DNA from: Prevotella sp. UBA1378
GTDB lineage: Bacteria > Bacteroidota > Bacteroidia > Bacteroidales > Bacteroidaceae
Length of the DNA stretch: 39,087 nt
Direction of reading: 5' to 3'
NCBI GenBank assembly: GCA_002305505.1
Contig: DBRC01000022.1
Location: forward strand, 8,088-47,174
Every line of letters starts with the position of its first letter. The stretch's first letter is position 1. Positions 33,065-39,087 of this stretch are shown in pieces. The notes beneath the pieces were generated by a model that was given only the letters and a program-made list of their open reading frames with translations, made no database searches and was not told the DNA's origin. Both the position numbers and the translations under genes were made by a program.

Positions 33065-33926
33065 AGTATTTGCCCAGGAAGCTTTGGTTGGGGAAGTTCA
33101 GGTCCATCGCGATTTCCTTGATGCTCTTCGTCGTATTCTTCAGCATCACGCGGGCTTCCATTATCACGTAATTGTCTATCCAGTTGTTGGGCGTGCGCTT
33201 GCTGGCACGCTTCACCGTTTCCGACAGGTATTTGGGCGTAATGCATAGCTGCTCGGCGTACCAGCCTACGCGGCGTTCCTGTTTGTAGTTTTCCTCCACC
33301 AGGCGTATGAAGTCGGTAAAGATGGCGTCGGCCCTCGTCTTGCGCGTGTCGCTCATCTGCTGCACGCGGTAGATGACGTTGCTCAGGTCGTAGAACATGG
33401 CAAGGAGCAGGGTGCTGGCAAAATTCTTTCGGAAACGGTTGGCCCTGTCGGAAATCCTTTTCTTCATCAGGTAGAAATAGTCCAGGAAAGTTTCCGTCTC
33501 CTGTGCGGTGAGGGAAACCACGGGATGATTGCGCGAAAAGAGGAACAGCGATGAAATATCGCTGACGTTGCGTACGATTTCGTAGAAAAACTTAGGCGAA
33601 ATCATCATCCCTACGCCTTCAAGGTCGGGGCTGGCCATGTAGTTGTCCACCACGTGGTGGTCGCTGATGAGGATAATGTCGTTCTTTTCCACTACCTGGT
33701 CCTGTGTGTCAAGCCTGTACCGTGCCCTTCCCTTGGTGCATATAGCCACGAAAATGAAACTCATCCGGCGCGGCTCGTTGGGTATGGGGGCCTCTCCCAC
33801 GTTGTCGAGGATGATGATGTCGTCCTCGATGAATTCATTGTTCGCCCATTTTTTTGCGAGCTCGAAATCACTGTCTTTTATTTGCCTGTTACTCATTCTG
33901 TTCTGTTTTCGCATACAAATATACAT
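33018..33926 (-). CDS. AraC-family transcriptional regulator
   Basis: One-component regulator, 302 residues. The first 170 or so form a cupin-like sensor part (RARYRLDTQDQVVEKNDIILIS), and the last 100 a double helix-turn-helix: LCITPKYLSETVKRASKRTP followed by KSIKEIAMDLNFPNQSFLGK and the end YFKEHVGMSPSGYRK. A TATTTTTG box at 33947-33954 fits its promoter. In-frame ATG codons at 33926, 33914 and 33896 are all possible; I keep the longest. It is divergent from the metallophosphoesterase and outer membrane genes, so these are its most likely targets. Its inducer is unknown. Its 3' end overlaps the DUF3109 gene by 47 bases. Confidence 0.92.
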   Translation of the reverse strand: MYICMRKQNRMSNRQIKDSDFELAKKWANNEFIEDDIIILDNVGEAPIPNEPRRMSFIFVAICTKGRARYRLDTQDQVVEKNDIILISDHHVVDNYMASPDLEGVGMMISPKFFYEIVRNVSDISSLFLFSRNHPVVSLTAQETETFLDYFYLMKKRISDRANRFRKNFASTLLLAMFYDLSNVIYRVQQMSDTRKTRADAIFTDFIRLVEENYKQERRVGWYAEQLCITPKYLSETVKRASKRTPNNWIDNYVIMEARVMLKNTTKSIKEIAMDLNFPNQSFLGKYFKEHVGMSPSGYRKS

Positions 33927-33946
33927 GTTTTATTTTATTTTCCTTG

Positions 33947-33954
33947 CAAAAATA
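33947..33954 (-). promoter_or_regulatory. -7 promoter box of the AraC gene
   Basis: The minus strand reads TATTTTTG, a TAnnTTTG match 20 bases before the first ATG. The plus-strand promoter of the phosphoesterase lies about 60 bases away, so the two share a control region. Confidence 0.45.
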
Positions 33955-34011
33955 AGAATTATTGAACATTTTCCCCGTTTAATCAGCCGTTCGTGATTGC
34001 GGAACTATTGC

Positions 34012-34019
34012 TATCTTTG
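34012..34019 (+). promoter_or_regulatory. -7 promoter box of the metallophosphoesterase gene
   Basis: TATCTTTG is a strong -7 box. Transcription should begin near 34026, which makes the ATG at 34024 unlikely and supports the start at 34039. Confidence 0.55.
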
Positions 34020-34038
34020 CACCATGAACGGGAAGTAT

Positions 34039-34842
34039 ATGGAAAAGAGTGTATTTTTATTGGCGCTTTGTTGCGTGCTGGCAGGTTGCAAGGACATGTT
34101 CCGGTATCATCCGTACGACGTGCGCCTGGATGGGGAGAACCACATCAACCGGGCAAACATCGGGAAGATAGAGGCGCTGTGCAAGGGGAAGGACACGCTG
34201 CGCGTGGCTTTCACCGGCGATACGCATGGATGGTATAGCGAGACGAAAGGCATGGTGGCCGACATCAATGGCAGGGGGAATGTGGATTTCGTGATACACC
34301 TGGGCGACCTGACCGACTGCGGGACGACGCGTGAATATGAATGGGCGCGGGATATATTGTCGGGATTGCAGCCGCCCTATGTGGCCTTGATCGGCAACCA
34401 CGACTTCTTAGGCACGGGCGACAATGCCTACGACTGGATGTATGGCGATACCGATTTCAGTTTCATCGCCGGCAGGATAAAGTTTGTTTGCCTCAACACC
34501 AATGCGACGGAATACGATTACTTGGCTGCCGTGCCCAACTTAGACTACATGGAAGAACAGATACATGCCGACTCGGCCTTGTTCGACCGGAGCATCGTTT
34601 GCATGCACGCACGGCCGTACAGTGAGCAGTTTAATAATAATGTGGCGAAAGTGTTCGGCATCTACATACGCAGTTTCCCGGGCATCATGTTTTGTGCCAA
34701 CGGGCACGACCACTGCCTGCAGGCCAGCGAGCTGTACAATGACGGTATCATGTACTATGGCGTGAACAGCGCCGAAAGCAGGAGTTATTTGTTGTTCACC
34801 ATCACCCCTACAGGCTATGAGTATGAAGTCGTATATCATTAG
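34039..34842 (+). CDS. Metallophosphoesterase lipoprotein
   Basis: Predicted exported calcineurin-like phosphoesterase, 267 residues from ATG 34039. The signal peptide ends with a lipobox, LAGC, lipidated C17. The metal-binding motifs are in order: GDTHG (D61, H63), GDLTD, GNHD and GHDH, so the dinuclear site is complete. The phosphorylated substrate is unknown; family members cut nucleotides, phosphoproteins or lipid intermediates. The gene overlaps the next reading frame by about 20 bases, so the two proteins are probably made together. An AraC regulator is divergent from it. Confidence 0.88.
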   Translation: MEKSVFLLALCCVLAGCKDMFRYHPYDVRLDGENHINRANIGKIEALCKGKDTLRVAFTGDTHGWYSETKGMVADINGRGNVDFVIHLGDLTDCGTTREYEWARDILSGLQPPYVALIGNHDFLGTGDNAYDWMYGDTDFSFIAGRIKFVCLNTNATEYDYLAAVPNLDYMEEQIHADSALFDRSIVCMHARPYSEQFNNNVAKVFGIYIRSFPGIMFCANGHDHCLQASELYNDGIMYYGVNSAESRSYLLFTITPTGYEYEVVYH

Positions 34843-35542
34843 TATAGCCTTGCTTCTCGTCCCGGCGTCGGTGCATGCCGGTGGCGGGGTTGATTCCCTT
34901 TCGTTGAACGACTCGCTGACCTATTTCAGCCGGTCTCCCGGCGGCAACGTATATACGGAGATGCCTGCGGTGCAAGGCAGATACGACCGCCGCGTGCACC
35001 GGTATCGTAAGTATTGGCTCGCGCTGATACCTACCCAGACCATTGTGCAGTATGCAGGCAATATGGGGCTGCTGTCGGCAGGTGTGGGGTGGGACTACGG
35101 GAAGCGCCGCCAATGGGAGACCAACCTGCTGTTCGGTTATCTGCCTAAGTTCCACAGCGGGCGGAGCAAGCTGACAATGACGCTGAAAGAGAATTACATA
35201 CCGTGGAGCATGTACATGAAGAAAGGGTGGCAGTTGGAACCCTTGTCGTGCGGCCTGTATATGAACACGGTTTTCGGGGACCAGTTCTGGGGGAGGCAAC
35301 CGCAACGCTATCCGCACAAGTATTACGAGTTCTTATCCACCGAGATGCGCGTGAATATCTTTGTGGGCCAGCGCATCACCAAGATTGTTCCCCTCAACAG
35401 GCGCAAGTTTGTAAAAAGCGTCACGGCTTTCTATGAAGTGAGTGCGTGCGACATATATATCCGGGCGATGATTCAGGACCGCAATGTCGGGTTGTCCGAT
35501 ATATTGAGCCTTTCGTTGGGCGTTAAGTTCCAGTTGCTTTAG
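34823..35542 (+). CDS. Putative outer membrane protein, unknown function
   Basis: A 239-residue protein with a signal peptide (about 1-19, ending VHA) and a beta-rich body with alternating hydrophobic strands such as WETNLLFGYLPKF, LSCGLYMNTVF and the C-terminal strand LSLSLGVKFQLL ending in a hydrophobic residue. This suits a small outer-membrane beta barrel, but I do not recognise the family. Two ATG codons (34817 and 34823) are possible. It is translationally coupled to the upstream phosphoesterase lipoprotein, which suggests that the pair work at the same envelope layer. Confidence 0.72.
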   Translation: MKSYIISIALLLVPASVHAGGGVDSLSLNDSLTYFSRSPGGNVYTEMPAVQGRYDRRVHRYRKYWLALIPTQTIVQYAGNMGLLSAGVGWDYGKRRQWETNLLFGYLPKFHSGRSKLTMTLKENYIPWSMYMKKGWQLEPLSCGLYMNTVFGDQFWGRQPQRYPHKYYEFLSTEMRVNIFVGQRITKIVPLNRRKFVKSVTAFYEVSACDIYIRAMIQDRNVGLSDILSLSLGVKFQLL

Positions 35543-35678
35543 CTGGCCTTACTTGCGTCCCAGCCAAAATCCGGCTTCATTGTGGCCACGGATAACATGA
35601 ATGCGCTTTCGCCCCTCCTTGTTGGATAAAATTTTGAACGCATTTACCGGTATCGGGAAACAGCTTGCCCGCACAGGG

Positions 35679-36593
35679 CTAATAAAGGTAGCTGCGGTGG
35701 GTGTAGTCTTCGATGCTGATGCCCTCTATATTCATGATATTGGCACGCGAGAACGAAGGCGGGCCGCTCACCATCACATGGTCGTAAAATGCGGTGGTGA
35801 AGCGGCGGCATGCCTGTTCGTCGGGTATACCGGTGCAGATATACTCCTGACCGTTGATGCTGACGGCATCGCCGGGGCGCATGCCGCGCAGCGTAAGACG
35901 CACCCATCCTTCGAATGGGCGCTCGAAGCGGTAGGCGATGCTGGTGCCGGAATCGTCGAAGTATCGGCAGCTGTAGATGTGTGCAATGCGCTTAGCGGGG
36001 TGGATGGGGGCAATGTCTATGGCCCTGTCGCTCCCGCCCGTCTCCTTCTGGGTGGCCGGTTGCCAGCCGAGGATGCTTGCCGACGGTGCTTTCCAGTCGT
36101 CTATATAGCTTCTTCCGTCGGCGGCCTCGCTTCCTCCTGCGGTTGTCCGCACATTGGCCGCCCTGCAAAACCATGAACTGTCGGTAGAATAAGCAAACCG
36201 CCCGCCATCGGGCAGGTTGCCGTAGAAGCAGAGGGAGAGTTGCTTTGCTGTAGGCATGAGCGGCAGCCTCGGTGCATACCACACGGCAATCACGTTGGTG
36301 TCGGGGCGCACGAAGCGCGTCACGTCATGGTGCATCACGGCAATCCCGCCGGCTTCCGGTGGCGTCAGCACATCGGTTGAGACGTTGTATTGGTTCACGT
36401 ATAGCACGTAGTGCCCCTTGCTTGCTATCCGGATTGTGGCCTGCATGGCCCGTTCAGGAAGCACGTAAGTGCGGCGGAACCACACTTGCTGTGCGGAGTC
36501 AGCCTGCGGAGCGCTGATCCACTGCTGGTTCCAGTCTTGCCCTTGGGCCGTTGACAGCAGCAATAGGAGTGATACCGTGATGCAAAGTCTCAT
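35679..36593 (-). CDS. Alpha-L-rhamnosidase-like beta-sandwich protein without catalytic domain
   Basis: An exported 304-residue protein (signal peptide about 1-18, ending AQG). The first half, from WISAP and VWFRRTYVLPERA to DVTRFVRPDTNVIAVWY, matches the N-terminal carbohydrate-binding-like domain of GH78 rhamnosidases. The second half (YRFERPFEGWVRLTLRG, then GQEYICTGIPDEQACRRF) matches the following concanavalin-like domain. The (alpha/alpha)6 catalytic barrel is absent, and the protein ends cleanly. The reading frame extends upstream to 37046, but the start at 36593 is chosen because it has the signal peptide and overlaps the GH95 stop as ATGA. It may be a binding or accessory partner of GH95; a decayed enzyme is the alternative. 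Confidence 0.78.
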   Translation of the reverse strand: MRLCITVSLLLLLSTAQGQDWNQQWISAPQADSAQQVWFRRTYVLPERAMQATIRIASKGHYVLYVNQYNVSTDVLTPPEAGGIAVMHHDVTRFVRPDTNVIAVWYAPRLPLMPTAKQLSLCFYGNLPDGGRFAYSTDSSWFCRAANVRTTAGGSEAADGRSYIDDWKAPSASILGWQPATQKETGGSDRAIDIAPIHPAKRIAHIYSCRYFDDSGTSIAYRFERPFEGWVRLTLRGMRPGDAVSINGQEYICTGIPDEQACRRFTTAFYDHVMVSGPPSFSRANIMNIEGISIEDYTHRSYLY

Positions 36594-38926
36594 TGTATGG
36601 CCGCTGTCTTTCCTGCCTTTATCTTCAATACCGTCTGCTTGCCGTTGTAATATACGGCAACCTTCCCGCTCTTCTTCGCCTTGATGTCCGCTTTCGTGAT
36701 GCGCCCGTCTTTCCATGTCATGCCGATTTCGTAGCCGCCGCGTGCACAGATGCCGCTCACGCTGCCGTCCTTCCATTCCGCGGGCAAGGCAGGCAGCAGT
36801 TCGATTCCTCCCCTGTGGCTTTGTATGAGCATCTCGCATACGCCAGCCGTTCCGCCGAAGTTCCCGTCGATTTGGAAGGGCGGATGAGCGTCGAAGAGGT
36901 TCGGGTATGTCCCTCCGCTCCGTTTCCGGTCGGGGCCTTTGTAGTTGTCGGGCGAAACGTATGTCAGCAGTTTCTTGTAGGTGTGGTAAGCCTGCTGCGC
37001 GTTCTTCAGCCGTGCCCATAGGTTGATGCGCCATCCGGTCGACCATCCTGTAGTGTTGTCGCCCTTTTGCTCGAGCGTCTTCGCGCAGGCCTGCATTAAG
37101 GTATCGTTGGTGAGGTGGTTGCCCGGGTACAGGCCTATCAGATGACTTTGGTGGCGGTGTTGCGGGTCACGGTCGTCCCAGTCGTAGTACCATTCGTTCA
37201 GGTCGCCCTTCCGCCCGATGGTATACGGATGCAGGCGGCTGAGCGCCTGCCGGTAGCGTGTGTCGGCCTTGCTCCGCATGGCCTTGTCGGCCTGTTGCGT
37301 GTTGATGAGCAGCTCTCGGATGATGGCGAGGTCGGCCGTGGCTCCGTAGCAGGTCATGCCTTGGTATCCCTTGTCCGTTTTGTATTCGTTTTCGGGCGAT
37401 GTCGATGGTGCCGTAATCAGCTCCCCCGGTTTTTTAGGATTCTCGATGAGCCAGTCGAGGCAGAAGTCGGCCGCCCCTTTCATCAGTTGGCGTGCGAGCA
37501 GCAAGTCGTTGTGTTCTTGCGTGAACAGGTACCGTTCCCACAGCGTGTTTACCAGCCATGCGCCCCCCATGTTCCAGTTGGCCCATTCCGGTTTTTCGCG
37601 CTTCTCGCCCACGGGGTTGGTCATCGCCCAGATGTCCGAGTTGTGGCTTGAGCACCATCCGTTTTCTACGCCATAGTAGTTCTTGGCCGTATGCCTCCCG
37701 TTTTCGGCCAGTGCCTGTATGAATCCGTTGAGCGGTTCGGCCATTTCCGCCAGGTTGGAGACGAACGAAGGCCAGTAGTTTTCTTCCAGGTTGATGTTCA
37801 CGGTGTAGTTGCCGCGCCAAGGCGAGTACCTGTGCGGTGTCCACAGCCCCTGCAGGTTGGCGGGCACGCCGGGCGTGCGCGAGCAGGCAATCAGCAAGTA
37901 GCGCCCATACTGCATGTAGAGCGTTTCCAGGTAGCGGTTGTCGCCCTTGTATTCCTTCAGTTGCTGCTCGGTGGTGCGTTTATCGTCGGGCGTTCCGCCC
38001 AAGTTGAGCCTGAAGCGGCTGTAATACTTCCGGTAGTCGGCTATGTGGCGGTCGCGCAACTGCCCGTAACCGTAGTTCACGAGGTGCCATGCGTCGTCGG
38101 CAGCCTGTTCGAGATAGGGCGCCGCCTCCGTCACGGGATGCTTGTCGGCACCGTTGAAGCTCGTGGCGTTGACGAAGTAGAGCGTCACCTCGGTAGCCCC
38201 CTGTATGCGCAGCAGCGAGTCGCGCGCTTCGGTTTTCCCGTCGGTTGTTTCCGCTTTCAGTATGCTGCAGTAGTGGATGCTCTGCAAAGGGTCGCCGATG
38301 GCATGCCCTGTCATTGTCAGTTGGTCGGTGCCGTTCCCTTTCACCCTATGCGGAATCTGCGATTTCAGCACGATGTCGCAGTTGACGGCCCCTTTCCTGC
38401 TGGCTCTCAGCCTTATTACAATGGCCTTGTCGGGGTTAGAGGCAAAGTATTCGCGCGTGTAGCTCACCCCGTTGCGCGTGTAGCGGTCGCGGCATACGGC
38501 GCTGTCGATGTCCAGTTCGCGGTAGTAGTCCTTTGCGCTCCCCCTGTTCTGGTCGTAGATATGCAGCAGCCCCAGCGGCTGGTAATACTGCGAGTTGTGC
38601 CCTTGTACGTTCAGTTGCAGCGAGTCGGCTCGTTGATAGTCTTCCTCGAAGAGTGCCTTGCGTATTTCAGGAATCCATTTTGATGCCCCTGCGTCTTCGT
38701 TGTGGTCTACCGGTTTTCCTGTCCACAGGGTGATGTCGTTCAGGTAGATAAGGTTGTCTTCCGTACCGCCATACACCAATGCCCCCATCTTTCCGTTGCC
38801 GATGGGCAGCGACTCCTCGAAGTATCTCGCCGGACTGCCGTACCATAGTTTCATCGGCAACTGTTCGTGTGCTCCGGCCACGGCTCCGGCCACGGCCAAT
38901 AGGGCCAGTGTAAAGTATCGTTTCAT
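36590..38926 (-). CDS. GH95 alpha-L-fucosidase/alpha-L-galactosidase
   Basis: Exported family 95 inverting hydrolase, 778 residues, signal peptide about 1-19 (AGAVAGA). The N-terminal beta domain begins with LWYGSPARYFEESLPIGNGKMGA. The (alpha/alpha)6 domain carries the catalytic Asn pair in NYTVNINLEENYW (N377, N379), the acid E512 in STSPEN and D687 in QIDGNFGG, all in line with family enzymes; HRHQSHLIGLYPG lies at 590-602. Members remove terminal alpha-1,2-fucose or alpha-L-galactose from plant and host glycans; the residue that separates the two cannot be placed safely here. It is transcribed with the rhamnosidase-like gene by a 4-base overlap. Confidence 0.93.
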   Translation of the reverse strand: MKRYFTLALLAVAGAVAGAHEQLPMKLWYGSPARYFEESLPIGNGKMGALVYGGTEDNLIYLNDITLWTGKPVDHNEDAGASKWIPEIRKALFEEDYQRADSLQLNVQGHNSQYYQPLGLLHIYDQNRGSAKDYYRELDIDSAVCRDRYTRNGVSYTREYFASNPDKAIVIRLRASRKGAVNCDIVLKSQIPHRVKGNGTDQLTMTGHAIGDPLQSIHYCSILKAETTDGKTEARDSLLRIQGATEVTLYFVNATSFNGADKHPVTEAAPYLEQAADDAWHLVNYGYGQLRDRHIADYRKYYSRFRLNLGGTPDDKRTTEQQLKEYKGDNRYLETLYMQYGRYLLIACSRTPGVPANLQGLWTPHRYSPWRGNYTVNINLEENYWPSFVSNLAEMAEPLNGFIQALAENGRHTAKNYYGVENGWCSSHNSDIWAMTNPVGEKREKPEWANWNMGGAWLVNTLWERYLFTQEHNDLLLARQLMKGAADFCLDWLIENPKKPGELITAPSTSPENEYKTDKGYQGMTCYGATADLAIIRELLINTQQADKAMRSKADTRYRQALSRLHPYTIGRKGDLNEWYYDWDDRDPQHRHQSHLIGLYPGNHLTNDTLMQACAKTLEQKGDNTTGWSTGWRINLWARLKNAQQAYHTYKKLLTYVSPDNYKGPDRKRSGGTYPNLFDAHPPFQIDGNFGGTAGVCEMLIQSHRGGIELLPALPAEWKDGSVSGICARGGYEIGMTWKDGRITKADIKAKKSGKVAVYYNGKQTVLKIKAGKTAAIQ

Positions 38927-38949
38927 ATCCCTTAGGTTTTTATCTTCTG

Positions 38950-38957
38950 CAAATTTA
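38950..38957 (-). promoter_or_regulatory. -7 promoter box of the GH95 operon
   Basis: The minus strand reads TAAATTTG, a TAnnTTTG match 24 bases before the ATG at 38926. Confidence 0.55.
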
Positions 38958-38991
38958 GGTGAATTTTCCGAATTATAAGCCGGTTGGGATG

Positions 38992-39028
38992 AAAAAAATG
39001 CTGCCCTAAAGGCAAGCGGTGGGCAGCA
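38992..39028 (-). terminator. Intrinsic terminator of a minus-strand gene beyond the window
   Basis: On the minus strand the stem TGCTGCCC (39028-39021) pairs with GGGCAGCA (39006-38999) across a 14-base loop and is followed by TTTTTTTC (38998-38991). This is a standard intrinsic terminator form. It must serve a gene to the right of the window, and separates it from the GH95 promoter. The remaining bases to 39087 show no gene I can support. Confidence 0.65.
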
Positions 39029-39087
39029 GGCGGGTAATGGGGCAAAAAGAAAAATAGCAATAAATCCGAGAAATATTGCAATAAATC

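Noticed and set aside
36594..37046. N-terminal extension of the rhamnosidase-like gene (to 455 residues)
   Set aside because: The extension is Arg-rich, lies in GH95 antisense to nothing but in a shifted frame of the same strand, and the internal start at 36593 has a signal peptide and an ATGA overlap.
1..39087. CRISPR array, IS element, prophage or tRNA
   Set aside because: No regularly spaced repeats, transposase or integrase motifs, phage genes or cloverleaf were recognised on either strand. A covariance-model search for small RNAs was not possible here.

Overview
The window is chromosomal DNA from a member of the Bacteroidales, most likely a gut Bacteroides/Prevotella-type organism with fairly high GC. 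The evidence is the SusC/SusD pair, a hybrid two-component regulator (HTCS), many Sec-signal or lipoprotein glycoside hydrolases, and promoters of the Bacteroidetes type (TAnnTTTG at about -7) in front of most transcription units. Genus and species cannot be fixed from the sequence alone. I saw no rRNA, tRNA, CRISPR, phage or insertion sequence.

Layout. 1-404: no convincing gene; several short TTATCCC-containing repeats. 405-8115 (minus): one xylan operon read from right to left: GPH-family sugar importer, GH10 xylanase, cytoplasmic GH43, an ECF sigma factor, GH67 alpha-glucuronidase, GH35 beta-galactosidase. 8286-10193 (plus): a divergent SASA/CE20-like acetylesterase. 10402-14385: HTCS regulator behind a duplicated promoter. 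14457-14735 (minus): small membrane protein. 14985-25048 (plus): a mixed-linkage beta-glucan/laminarin type polysaccharide utilisation locus (GH16, SusC, SusD, TIG-type surface glycan-binding lipoprotein, GH3). 25334-27691 (minus): a second GH3. 27798-29258 (minus): a membrane-anchored TPR lipoprotein with a C-terminal helix-turn-helix. 29652-30068: secreted TonB C-terminal domain protein with a terminator-like hairpin in its leader. 30183-33064: housekeeping cluster gpmI, ung, DUF3109. 33018-33926 (minus): AraC regulator, divergent from a metallophosphoesterase lipoprotein and an outer-membrane-like protein (34039-35542). 35679-38926 (minus): a GH95 enzyme coupled to a rhamnosidase-like protein that lacks a catalytic domain.

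How it fits together. The left two thirds form a cereal cell-wall module. The SusCD/GH16/SGBP/GH3 set would bind, cut and import beta-glucan at the surface. The xylan operon has no SusCD of its own and would finish acetylated (methyl)glucuronoxylan fragments in the periplasm (GH10, GH67, esterase, GH35) and, after uptake by the GPH symporter, in the cytoplasm (GH43). Only one HTCS lies between the two, so which set it controls is open. The strongest candidates for something undescribed are the ECF sigma factor without an anti-sigma gene inside the xylan operon, the catalytically headless rhamnosidase-like partner of GH95, the TPR/HTH lipoprotein beside a GH3 with a perfect operator-like palindrome, and several structured non-coding elements.
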